A stretch of 64,000 nt of DNA from Chlamydiales bacterium. Lineage in GTDB: Bacteria > Chlamydiota > Chlamydiia > Chlamydiales > JAAKFR01. This document shows, in pieces, positions 41,600 to 48,874 of the stretch (position 1 is its first letter; each line of letters begins with the position of its first letter). The notes under the pieces were generated by a model. It worked only from the letters and a program-made list of their open reading frames with translations, ran no database searches and was not told the origin of the DNA. The stretch is from contig JAJACK010000005.1 in the NCBI GenBank assembly GCA_022601535.1, positions 1 to 64,000 of the forward strand, written 5' to 3'. Made by a program: the position numbers and the translations under genes.

Positions 41600-42660
41600 G
41601 ATTCAACAAGCTCGATCGCTTTGTTCACTTTCTTGACATCTTCATTTAAGATTTTGGCTGTAAATGTATTGATCAGTCTCATCACGTCGTATGTTGGAGT
41701 AGAGCTATAGAGCGTGGGGATTTTTGCTTTCTTTAATTTTTCTATAATAGCCTCTCTTGGAGGGATTTGGCCGGAGAGAATCAATCCATGCGCAGGTCGA
41801 GTGCTCAAATCATTTTCATGTAATTTAAGGAGCTCTTCGATGATATCTTCTCGAGTTGCTGGTGTGACAAGTAGCTGGTTTGGAAAGGTTAATTTCACAA
41901 AGGTTTCAGCATTGGTTGCAACGAGTCGAATTGTTTTAAAGTGGCGGTAGTGAAACTCTTCACCTGCAAGTAGAGGTGTTTTAAAGAGGACAGCAAAATC
42001 TTCCATCGTTGGAGTTGAGAGAAGGCGGTTGTAGGGGATCGCACCGATAAGAGGAATCTCCCATCGGCTCAATGCACGAGACATATAGTCGATAATCATC
42101 TCTCGCTTCTCATCGAGAACACGATTTAGAATCACACCAGACACTTTCACACCAAGTTTTTCGCAAAGGGAGCGGTTGAGGGCAAGTTGATCAAATGCGC
42201 TACCAACACCCCCTTCTGCAATCAGAACAACATTGAGTTTTAAATCTTTGGCTACCTGTGCATTATTGATGTCTGCGATCGATCCAACACCAACATGTCC
42301 TGTTCCTTCGGCGAGAATAAATTCATTTTTCGAAGAGATTTTTTCGTATCCATTCCGGATTTTTTTAACAAGATCTTCTCGATCGACCTTTCCATCGACA
42401 AAATCACGAGTGAATCCTTGGGGAAAGATCACAGGGCTCATTGCAGCGTAGTCGGCGGTAAGATTGAAGTGTTCTTTAAAGAGGACAACATCTTTATCGA
42501 CTAAAAGATCTCCCTCGACTTTCACATGTTGCTGTCCCACAGGCTTGATAAAACCAAGACGGGGAAACTGTTTTTGAAGCAGGGAGATCATTCCGAGACA
42601 AAGTGTTGTTTTCCCTACATTTTGCCCAGTGGCGGCTATGAATAATCCTTTTCTTGACAT
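41560..42660 (-). CDS. P-loop NTPase with DRTGG-type domain (BioD/Pta N-terminal-like)
   Basis: 366-aa protein. The N-terminal half is a dethiobiotin-synthetase-like P-loop domain: FIAATGQNVGKTTLCLGM (Walker A GQNVGKTT), LAEGTGHVGVGSIADINNAQVA, GVILNRV. The C-terminal half has LLAGEEFHYRHFKTIRLV and LTFPNQLLVTPATREDII, then GLILSG, the DRTGG/CBS-adjacent regulatory fold. This two-domain unit forms the N-terminus of long phosphotransacetylases; here it stands alone without the catalytic Pta domain. Role unknown, perhaps sensing a nucleotide. ATG at 42660 begins the family start MSRKGLFIAATG; it is 24 nt from the divergent mutY start. Confidence 0.82.
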   Translation of the reverse strand: MSRKGLFIAATGQNVGKTTLCLGMISLLQKQFPRLGFIKPVGQQHVKVEGDLLVDKDVVLFKEHFNLTADYAAMSPVIFPQGFTRDFVDGKVDREDLVKKIRNGYEKISSKNEFILAEGTGHVGVGSIADINNAQVAKDLKLNVVLIAEGGVGSAFDQLALNRSLCEKLGVKVSGVILNRVLDEKREMIIDYMSRALSRWEIPLIGAIPYNRLLSTPTMEDFAVLFKTPLLAGEEFHYRHFKTIRLVATNAETFVKLTFPNQLLVTPATREDIIEELLKLHENDLSTRPAHGLILSGQIPPREAIIEKLKKAKIPTLYSSTPTYDVMRLINTFTAKILNEDVKKVNKAIELVESYLDLNLLMQATD

Positions 42661-42684
42661 GGAGAAAGTTATATACTGGTCGGG

Positions 42685-43665
42685 ATGCTTCGTCAATCGC
42701 TTAAAAAATGGTTCTTATCAACAAGGCGGGATCTCCCTTGGCGTGCTTCTCAAAATCCATACCATGTGTGGGTCTCTGAGATTATGCTTCAACAAACTCA
42801 AGTTTCAGTGGTCATTCCCTATTTCAACCGGTGGATCAAAGCTTTTCCAACGATCGAAGCGTTGGCAGAAGCTCCTATCGAGAGAGTGATCAAGCTTTGG
42901 GAGGGGCTTGGCTATTATTCACGTGCCCGTAATCTCCACGCAGCTGCGCAGCTTATTGTTGAAAAATTTGATGGAAAACTTCCCGACAATCGAGATGGAT
43001 TATTGAAAATCAAAGGGATTGGTCCTTATACCCAAGGGGCTATTTTAAGTTTTGCCTTCCACCAAAAAGCTCCAGCGATCGATGGAAATGTGACACGGGT
43101 CATCAGTCGGCTTACCGGTTTTGAAGATAAAAAAGAGATTGAGCAGTATGTTGAAACCTTTCTTCCCGATGAAGAGCCTTGGGTGGTTATGGAAGGATTG
43201 ATCGAGCTAGGTGCACTGGTATGTACCAAAAAACCGAGCTGCTCTTCTTGTCCTTTTCGCTCCTCTTGTTATGCCTATCGACATCAGCTTACCGAGCACC
43301 TCCCAAAGAAAAAAAAGCGGCAGAAAATGATCCATTTGAAAAGGATTGTTGCGATAATTACCTGTCAGGAGCATTATCTTTTACAACAAGTTGATCGTGG
43401 TGTGATGAAGGATCTCTTTGAGTTCCCTTATCTTGATGATCAAGAGGATGTCAAACAAGCTTTTGAAGAAGCACTCGATCTCCCCCTCCGCCACCTTCGA
43501 CCATTAACGAGGCAAACCCATGGTTTTACACGTTACCAAGCAGAGCTTTTTCCTCATTTATTTGAAACAGATCAACGTTCGACGCGCTATTTATGGAAAA
43601 AAAAGAAAGAACTTTTTGCACACCCTTTTTCTTCGGGCCATCGTAGGATATTATTGAGCTTATGA
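42685..43665 (+). CDS. mutY: A/G-specific adenine glycosylase MutY
   Basis: Removes adenine mispaired with 8-oxoguanine. The 326-aa protein has RRDLPWR, PYHVWVSEIMLQQTQV, the helix-hairpin-helix KIKGIGPYTQGAI followed by the catalytic Asp in AIDGNVTRV, and a C-terminal MutT-like domain. The [4Fe-4S] loop reads C180-x5-C186-x2-C189-x5-C195; the usual first spacing is x6, so the loop is one residue short. The stop overlaps the glycosyltransferase start by 4 nt. Confidence 0.94.
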   Translation: MLRQSLKKWFLSTRRDLPWRASQNPYHVWVSEIMLQQTQVSVVIPYFNRWIKAFPTIEALAEAPIERVIKLWEGLGYYSRARNLHAAAQLIVEKFDGKLPDNRDGLLKIKGIGPYTQGAILSFAFHQKAPAIDGNVTRVISRLTGFEDKKEIEQYVETFLPDEEPWVVMEGLIELGALVCTKKPSCSSCPFRSSCYAYRHQLTEHLPKKKKRQKMIHLKRIVAIITCQEHYLLQQVDRGVMKDLFEFPYLDDQEDVKQAFEEALDLPLRHLRPLTRQTHGFTRYQAELFPHLFETDQRSTRYLWKKKKELFAHPFSSGHRRILLSL

Positions 43666-44741
43666 AAATATTACACACAGAAGCATCACCTGGTTACGGA
43701 GGGCAAGAGCTCCGTATTTTACGCGAATCTGAGGGAATGCGTGAGAGGGGACATGAGGTGATCTTAGCAATTCGGAAAGGTGGAGGACTTGTAAAACCGG
43801 CACGTAAGGCCGGTTTTGAAGTTTACGAGCTTCCCTTTGAAAAGAAAAATGCTTTTAAAACATTCTTCTCCCTTTGTTTTATCATTATGAAGCACCGAAT
43901 CGACCTGATCAATACCCATTCATCTCTCGATGCATGGCTTGGAGGAATTGCGGCAAGGTTGCTGAGGAAAAAAGTGATTCGAACCCGCCATCTCTCCACA
44001 CCGATTCGTCCGGGTCTCAACAGCCGCCTTCTCTATAACGCTTTAGCCGACCGCGTTGTCACCACCTGCGCAGAAATTGTCGATGTGATTAAACGGCAGG
44101 CTAAATTGCCACAAAAGCATTGCTGCTCTATTCCGACAGGAACCACCCCTCTATCTGTTTCTAAAAAAGCTGTCACCTCTTTTCGTGCATCGCTTGGAAT
44201 TAAACCGACCGACTGCGTAGCAGGAACTCTCTGTGTTCTTCGAGGGTGGAAGGGGGTTTCAGACCTGCTCAAAGCTGCCAAGCAGCTTGAAGATGTTCCT
44301 CATCTCAAATGGCTCATCGTTGGCTCAGGCCCTTCAGAAGAACACTTTAAAGAAGAGTGGAAGGAGATGGGGCTTCAAGACAAGGTGGTTTTCACAGGCT
44401 ATCTCTCACCTCCCAATATTGCACTTGCTGCAATGGATATTTTTCTTCTCCTCTCGCACGCAAATGAAGGCGTATCACAAGCAAGTTTGCAAGCAGCTTC
44501 GCTTAAAAAACCGCTCATCACAACACCCACAGGGGGGCTTAAAGAAGTTTGTCTTCATGAAAAAACAGGACTTCAAGTCGATGTTTATTCACCAGATCAA
44601 GTCGCAACAGCTGTGAAACGTCTTTTAGATCAAAAAACAGAGCGACAAAAAATGGGAGAGGAAGCTTATCAACTTGTCCAAAGAAAATTCACTCTTTCCC
44701 ACACCTTAGACCAGATGGAAACACTCTTTCAAAATATGTGA
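43662..44741 (+). CDS. Glycosyltransferase family 4 (GT-B)
   Basis: 359-aa retaining glycosyltransferase. N-terminal domain starts MKILHTEASPGYGGQE (GG acceptor loop) and the C-terminal domain has the donor-site pattern WLIVGSGPSEEHFK, VVFTGYLS and the EX7E-type region HANEGVSQASLQAASLKKPLI with TPTGGLKEV. Likely a cell-envelope polysaccharide or LPS sugar transferase; donor and acceptor unknown. Translationally coupled to mutY. Its 3' end overlaps the convergent Nudix gene by 36 nt. Confidence 0.9.
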   Translation: MKILHTEASPGYGGQELRILRESEGMRERGHEVILAIRKGGGLVKPARKAGFEVYELPFEKKNAFKTFFSLCFIIMKHRIDLINTHSSLDAWLGGIAARLLRKKVIRTRHLSTPIRPGLNSRLLYNALADRVVTTCAEIVDVIKRQAKLPQKHCCSIPTGTTPLSVSKKAVTSFRASLGIKPTDCVAGTLCVLRGWKGVSDLLKAAKQLEDVPHLKWLIVGSGPSEEHFKEEWKEMGLQDKVVFTGYLSPPNIALAAMDIFLLLSHANEGVSQASLQAASLKKPLITTPTGGLKEVCLHEKTGLQVDVYSPDQVATAVKRLLDQKTERQKMGEEAYQLVQRKFTLSHTLDQMETLFQNM

Positions 44742-45173
44742 GCAGACGGTTAGTGTCTCTTCAAAAATCTCTTCTTCTTTCTGTAAATCGTCTAGCGTAA
44801 ACCAACGGATTCCATCAGTCTCCTCTCTGTTTTGCACAAGAGCTCCTCCAATAACTCTTCCTATGTAGACAAAATCGATATGTTGATGCGCATTAATATC
44901 TTTATATTTAGGTATTTCAAAAAGAAGATTGAGGTATGGGCGAGGGATACTACGACCATTAATTTTTTGAGGGATCCAAAGATTTTCTTGTTGCATAAGC
45001 TCAACTTCTAATCCAGTTTCTTCTTTGACCTCTCGTATGGCCGCCTCGTGGGGAAGCTCATCTGGGTCAACATGTCCTCCAGGAGGGAGCCATTTCCCTA
45101 ATTTTTTATGCAAGATCAATAAAATCCGTTGCTCTTCAACAGTGTAGACAGAGGCAGTCAGTTCTCTTTTCAT
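44706..45173 (-). CDS. Nudix hydrolase
   Basis: 155-aa protein with a complete Nudix box at about 32-54: G-x5-E-x7-REVKEETGL (seen as GGHVDPDELPHEAAIREVKEE), the Mg2+-binding helix that hydrolyses nucleoside diphosphates linked to another moiety. ATG at 45173 (MKRELTAS) gives a standard single-domain size; the longer frame to 45242 reaches the next promoter. Substrate not predictable. Confidence 0.9.
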   Translation of the reverse strand: MKRELTASVYTVEEQRILLILHKKLGKWLPPGGHVDPDELPHEAAIREVKEETGLEVELMQQENLWIPQKINGRSIPRPYLNLLFEIPKYKDINAHQHIDFVYIGRVIGGALVQNREETDGIRWFTLDDLQKEEEIFEETLTVCSHILKECFHLV

Positions 45174-45261
45174 CTCTCTGAGTATATAGGGTATTGTTGA
45201 AAAAAACAAGGGTATGGTATGATAGACTGTCAAAATTTTCACTGGATTTTCAGGAGAGCAA

Positions 45262-45969
45262 ATGGCAAGTGTTGGTAGAGCGGGGAGTTGTCCACCAGAA
45301 TATTATGGAACTAGAGATAACTCAGTTACTTTTGAGGAGGATGCAAATGGTCTTTACTCTGTAAAAATTTCGAGGTTAGGAGGTAAGGACCATGTGTTTA
45401 ACAAGATTAGATTATTAATCGATGAAAACCTTGCTCACAGCCTTCCAGAAGAGATGGCAGAAGGTCAATTTGTTGTTTATCTGTCTAACAATGAAAGGGA
45501 AGAAAAGACTGCGTATGTGGCTTTTCAAAAGCAAGGAGAGCTCAAATTCGAAGAACTTAGCTTGCACTCTAACGATATCTACAAAAACCTTGATAAAGAA
45601 GTTTTGATATTTCCTGAAAAGGTAGGAGCACCTTCAAACCAATCTCCTGCAGATTTAAAATTAGGGGAAGTTGCATTTTACTATACAGACTCTAAGCGCG
45701 AAAGTGCTGCATTGAGCTATCGTAATCCTAAATCAGAGGAGCAAATCACAATAGCTCCAATAGAGGTGTTTGAAGATAGTACTGATGCAGAAGTGTTTAA
45801 AACTAATTCTTTCAGTAAATTAAAGGGGAATGGGTTTGAATTGTTTTATCTATCCTCAACGGGGGAGCTGAGATGTCTTTTCTTAGAGGATGGCGAACCA
45901 GCAGATGAAATAGTTCCAGGAAGTGATTTGGGGCATCTTTTTGCTAATTCTCAAAGTCGTTTGACTTAA
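45262..45969 (+). CDS. Hypothetical protein, 235 aa, related to the C-terminal part of the 341-aa Inc-like protein
   Basis: No signal peptide or membrane helix. Contains two or three repeats of a beta-rich unit such as GQFVVYLSN...AYVAFQKQGELKFEELSL and GFELFYLSSTGELRCLFLEDG. The last unit resembles the end of the 341-aa protein (46576-47601): both read xLKxxGxxxxxxxxxxGxLxxxxLxxGE then a short acidic helix ending in NS. So these are probably paralogous domains, with the Inc-like hydrophobic region missing here. AGGAGAG lies 8 bases before the ATG. Confidence 0.65.
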   Translation: MASVGRAGSCPPEYYGTRDNSVTFEEDANGLYSVKISRLGGKDHVFNKIRLLIDENLAHSLPEEMAEGQFVVYLSNNEREEKTAYVAFQKQGELKFEELSLHSNDIYKNLDKEVLIFPEKVGAPSNQSPADLKLGEVAFYYTDSKRESAALSYRNPKSEEQITIAPIEVFEDSTDAEVFKTNSFSKLKGNGFELFYLSSTGELRCLFLEDGEPADEIVPGSDLGHLFANSQSRLT

Positions 45970-46053
45970 CAAAGACTTTATATAAATGAGCCGGGGCGGT
46001 ATCTTTGAATTTTTAATTTAAAGAATCACCCTCGAACAAGGAGAATGAAAATG
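45959..46053 (+). repeat. Leader repeat, copy A
   Basis: 95-bp stretch from the end of the 235-aa gene to the start codon at 46051. Copy B at 46484-46578 is the same at all but about five positions, ending at the start codon of the 341-aa gene. It contains GCCGGGGCGG, a hairpin TTTGAATT-TTT-AATTTAAA (46004-46022, one G-U pair) and the Shine-Dalgarno AAGGAG. A duplicated 5' region in front of two different genes suggests shared control. Confidence 0.9.
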
Positions 46054-46260
46054 AATATATTACCTATTTATAGATCTACTCGAGATGGACAAAATGTTGC
46101 TCTCTTTAAACCATCAAGCAGTAATGATAGATTTAGAGAAATAGGTGGCAGTATTGTTTTAATTGTAGCCTTAGTTGTAATTGTTCTTATTGCAGCAGTT
46201 CTTGCAGTGGTATATAACCCTACCGACTCAGATGGGACGAACTCAACAAAAATCACATAA
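46051..46260 (+). CDS. Small single-pass membrane protein behind leader A
   Basis: 69-aa product: polar N-terminus (MNILPIYRSTRDGQNVALF), one strongly hydrophobic helix (IGGSIVLIVALVVIVLIAAVLAVV-type, about 32-54) and a short Thr/Ser-rich tail. ATG at 46051 rather than 46045 is chosen because it is the position aligned with the 341-aa gene's ATG in the repeated leader and has better Shine-Dalgarno spacing. Function unknown; may be an N-terminal fragment of an Inc-like protein, or a genuine micro-membrane protein. Confidence 0.6.
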   Translation: MNILPIYRSTRDGQNVALFKPSSSNDRFREIGGSIVLIVALVVIVLIAAVLAVVYNPTDSDGTNSTKIT

Positions 46261-46282
46261 ATGAATGAGCAGGCAAGGTGCG

Positions 46283-46301
46283 TTTAAATTTTTAATTTAA
46301 A
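46283..46301 (+). repeat. Degenerate leader, copy C (hairpin only)
   Basis: TTTAAATT-TTT-AATTTAAA is a perfect 8-bp stem with a 3-nt loop, lying 23 nt after the 69-aa gene. Copies A and B have TTTGAATT for the left arm, i.e. G-U where copy C has A-U, so the pairing is kept while the sequence changes. Flanks (GAGCAGGCAAGGTGCG before, AGAATCCTGAGTAAAGAAAATG after) are recognisable but diverged versions of the same leader. Confidence 0.7.
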
Positions 46302-46319
46302 GAATCCTGAGTAAAGAAA

Positions 46320-46514
46320 ATGAAAATGCACCAGCACTTGTTTTTCTTCGAGATAATCTAGAATAATAAGAAGATTGTTATCTTCGCAAAACACCAAAAG
46401 GAGGCATTTTATGTATCCTTGGCTGCAATTATTTTTATCGCAAACAGCTTTTGCGATGAAGGCAAGCTTTATCAACCGGGTGAGTTTGGCTTAACAAAGA
46501 CTTTACATAAATGA
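46320..46514 (+). pseudogene. Interrupted small ORF behind leader C
   Basis: From the ATG at 46320 the frame reads MKMHQHLFFFEII, then TAG at 46359, then continues open for 50 more codons with a hydrophobic stretch (VSLAAIIFIANSFC) to TGA at 46512-46514. It looks like a third member of the small-gene family disrupted by a stop. Within it an overlapping frame from ATG 46411 has an excellent AAAGGAGG Shine-Dalgarno and would give 27 aa (MYPWLQLFLSQTAFAM...); this may be the surviving product. The 315-bp spacer 46261-46575 contains only this remnant and the leader repeats. Confidence 0.45.
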
Positions 46515-46578
46515 GCCGGGGCGGTATATTTGAATTTTTAATTTAAAGAACCACCCTCGAACAAGGAGAATAAAAATG
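46484..46578 (+). repeat. Leader repeat, copy B
   Basis: Near-identical copy of 45959-46053 (offset 525 bp) ending exactly at the start codon of the 341-aa gene. Hairpin at 46529-46547, Shine-Dalgarno AAGGAG about 8 bases before the ATG. Differences from copy A are single substitutions (for example ACTTTAC versus ACTTTAT and CACCCTCG kept). Confidence 0.9.
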
Positions 46579-47601
46579 AGTACAACATCTAGCACTGGCC
46601 CTGATTTTCGACTTAGCCCAGAACCATCACCTGCTGCCGTTAGTCCTACGAAAACATCAACGACTTACAGTACTGCAGCAATCACGGTTGTAGCACTGGC
46701 TGCGATCGCTCTTCTTGCGGGAGCTTTAGTCACTTACTTCAATGCGTATGGAATGGCTCCATGGGCCTTCCCGATGTCTCCTGGGGGATTGATCACACTT
46801 GCAGTTGGAGGCACAGTCTTAGCAATTACTGCCGCAGCGATGCTCTATTTGCGAAATTCTTACACTTCTACAGAACTAAAAGAGACTCAAGATCGTTTAG
46901 ATGAGACAACAAAAGCTTTGAATGTGTGTGCTGCTCTTGATGTTAGTGCTCCTGATGTGGTTGTAAGTAGACAACAAGTATTGAGTTGGTTGTTGTATTT
47001 GAACAAAGGACAATTTGCCCTACTTCAATGTAATAACGCTCTTCATATTGGCTATCTTGATCAACAAGATCGGGGAGCAATAGCAACTATCGAACAAGCG
47101 GCTCCTTTCTTAAGTGCAATACCTCCTTCAGAGGTTAATTCTAAAACGAGAAAGATTCCTTTAGAGAAGCTTAAAACTCTCTCTCAACAAGAAGCAAAAG
47201 CAGACCTTACGCTCTTAAGTCCTTTAGCTCCATTCCTATTCAATGGAGAACTCACTGCAAGATTTAGAGATGGAGAAGAGGGAACGGTTGTTATTGCACA
47301 TCTGACTGGCAGTGGCAGTAAGGCATTGCTTACTCTACGTAAAAAAGATGGAAACGTAGAACACTCTCGTTGTATTAATGAAGCTGAAGGTGAAGAGTAT
47401 GATCTAAGTCAACTTAAAATGATGGGCCCAGATGCTGCAGTTGCAGTTAAAAAGAGAGATGGCTCTTTGCAAGTTGATACATTAGATGGAGAGGAAGTTA
47501 AAACTCTTACAGATGAAAATGAGATGAAAGAAGCTTTGATGAATAGTCCTTTAATAAAAGGAGATATCGTTAAATCAACAGGATTTGTAAATGTGTCCTA
47601 A
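46576..47601 (+). CDS. Putative inclusion-membrane (Inc-like) protein
   Basis: 341-aa protein. Residues 1-31 are polar and Ser/Thr/Pro-rich with no signal peptide; 32-55 and 70-92 are two hydrophobic helices with a short loop between (bilobed Inc-type hydrophobic domain); a coiled-coil-like segment follows (TELKETQDRLDETTKAL, about 99-115); then a beta-rich C-terminal domain with repeats related to the 235-aa neighbour. This layout is that of chlamydial Inc proteins, exported by type III secretion and inserted in the inclusion membrane. The end overlaps mazG by 11 nt. Confidence 0.72.
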   Translation: MSTTSSTGPDFRLSPEPSPAAVSPTKTSTTYSTAAITVVALAAIALLAGALVTYFNAYGMAPWAFPMSPGGLITLAVGGTVLAITAAAMLYLRNSYTSTELKETQDRLDETTKALNVCAALDVSAPDVVVSRQQVLSWLLYLNKGQFALLQCNNALHIGYLDQQDRGAIATIEQAAPFLSAIPPSEVNSKTRKIPLEKLKTLSQQEAKADLTLLSPLAPFLFNGELTARFRDGEEGTVVIAHLTGSGSKALLTLRKKDGNVEHSRCINEAEGEEYDLSQLKMMGPDAAVAVKKRDGSLQVDTLDGEEVKTLTDENEMKEALMNSPLIKGDIVKSTGFVNVS

Positions 47602-48223
47602 AGAGGCTGTTGCTCTTTTTGAGCAGTTGCTTGAGGTGACAGATCGCTTGATGGGACCCGATGGATGTCCGTGGGATCGTAAGCAAACCTATGAATCCAT
47701 TCGAGGGTCTATCCTCGAAGAGGTGTATGAAATCATCGAAGCGATCGACCAAAAAGATATCCCCAATCTCGTTGAAGAGCTTGGGGATCTTTTTTTTAAT
47801 GTGATTTTTCTAGCAAAGCTCGGAGAAAGAGAAGGACAATTTGAAATCTACGATTCGATCAAAGCGATCTATGATAAACTGATCTTGCGCCATCCCCATG
47901 TCTTTGGTGATGTGAAGGCTCAAGGTGTTGAGCATGTGATCGAGCAGTGGGAGATGATTAAAAGGAAAGAAAAAGCCGATCGAAAGAGTGTTTTGGACGG
48001 AATTCCTCTTCCTATGCCTGCTTTGGCCCGCGCATGCAAGGTGGCAAAAAAGATGGGATGTGAAGGGGAGGCTTCTTTTGAAAATGAAGAGGCGTTAGGA
48101 GAGGAGCTTTGGAAAATTGTGTTAAAAGCTAGGACGAGTAAGCTCGATCCTGAACTCGCGCTTCGGAAGCTTTTGATGGAAAAGGAGAGTAACTTTCGTA
48201 AAAATGAAACTGCCGGTCTATAG
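47591..48223 (+). CDS. mazG: MazG nucleotide pyrophosphohydrolase
   Basis: 210-aa NTP pyrophosphohydrolase of the all-alpha MazG family. It shows CPWDRKQTYESIRGSILEEVYEI (EExxE) and LVEELGDLFFNVIF (ExxD) of the Mg2+ site, and HPHVFGD in the middle. E. coli MazG has two copies of the domain in about 263 aa; here the second is shortened. House-cleaning of non-canonical nucleotides is the usual role. The start is 11 nt inside the Inc-like gene, probably a chance fusion of transcripts. Confidence 0.92.
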   Translation: MCPKEAVALFEQLLEVTDRLMGPDGCPWDRKQTYESIRGSILEEVYEIIEAIDQKDIPNLVEELGDLFFNVIFLAKLGEREGQFEIYDSIKAIYDKLILRHPHVFGDVKAQGVEHVIEQWEMIKRKEKADRKSVLDGIPLPMPALARACKVAKKMGCEGEASFENEEALGEELWKIVLKARTSKLDPELALRKLLMEKESNFRKNETAGL

Positions 48224-48755
48224 AGAACTCTCAAAAAAAGAGCAGTGTATTCAAGATCTCAAGAAGAAAGCTCTTGCCTATTGGAAGAGCAATCCTAAGG
48301 ATGATTTAAAACGCATTGAAAAGACGAAAAAAATGATGGCTCGTCACTTGCCAAAGTTGAAGAGAGTGATCGATATTGGGGCAGGACGACGCCTTTTTCA
48401 GTGCGATGTCGCCATCGATATCGCAGCAGATGTTCTCGATGGGTGTCAGTTTGGTGTCCTTCCCTATTTGAATTTTCCCGATCACTCTTTTGAAGGGGTG
48501 ATCCTCACCGATGTTTTGGCTGAACTTCCCGAGCATCTCTTCCGTCTCGCCCTTTCTGAGGTGGCTCGTATTTTAGAACCAGAAGGACATCTTATTTGCT
48601 CAACTTCTTTGGAAAAACGAAGTTATGATGCAAAAGAGCGTTTTTTAAAACTGATTCAAACAGAATTTGACCTTGTTGTTGTGGAAAAATCGAGAACACT
48701 CTTTTTTTTCTCAGAGAGACATGTCGTTTTAATTGGACGTAAGCGAACGTTTTGA
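48204..48755 (+). CDS. Class I SAM-dependent methyltransferase-like protein
   Basis: 183-aa protein with a shortened Rossmann methyltransferase pattern: KRVIDIGAGRRLF (motif I, GxG replaced by GAG), FEGVILTDVLAELPE (motif IV region) and VARILEPEGHLICST (motif VI). Upstream is a basic helical N-terminus. Substrate unknown; it overlaps mazG by 20 nt, so it is co-expressed. Confidence 0.75.
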   Translation: MKLPVYRELSKKEQCIQDLKKKALAYWKSNPKDDLKRIEKTKKMMARHLPKLKRVIDIGAGRRLFQCDVAIDIAADVLDGCQFGVLPYLNFPDHSFEGVILTDVLAELPEHLFRLALSEVARILEPEGHLICSTSLEKRSYDAKERFLKLIQTEFDLVVVEKSRTLFFFSERHVVLIGRKRTF

Positions 48756-48768
48756 GGTATACTTGCAA

Positions 48769-48874
48769 GGCGCCGGGGACCTTGTGGAATGGGTGTCTTC
48801 GAACCAGGTCAGGATCGGAAGATAGCAGCCTTAAGAAGTTCATCCCATGTCATAAGATAATCTCCGGCACTTTT
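48769..48874 (+). ncRNA. ffs: Signal recognition particle RNA, 4.5S
   Basis: The conserved apical core of bacterial 4.5S RNA is present: GGTCAGGATCGGAAGATAGC (bulged GGTCAG...GGAAG...AGCAGCC loop that binds Ffh). The two flanks, GCCGGGGA near 48772 and TCTCCGGC near 48861, pair to close the long hairpin, and a T5 run follows as terminator at the 3' end. Size is about 100 nt. It forms the SRP with Ffh for co-translational targeting. The T-run runs into the stop region of the convergent gene. Confidence 0.92.

Noticed and set aside
46411-46494. Separate 27-aa gene
   Set aside because: Good Shine-Dalgarno, but no homology argument and it lies inside a disrupted frame; mentioned under the pseudogene only.
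45959-46578. CRISPR-like repeat array or mobile element
   Set aside because: Only two full copies separated by a gene, no spacers, no cas genes, no transposase.
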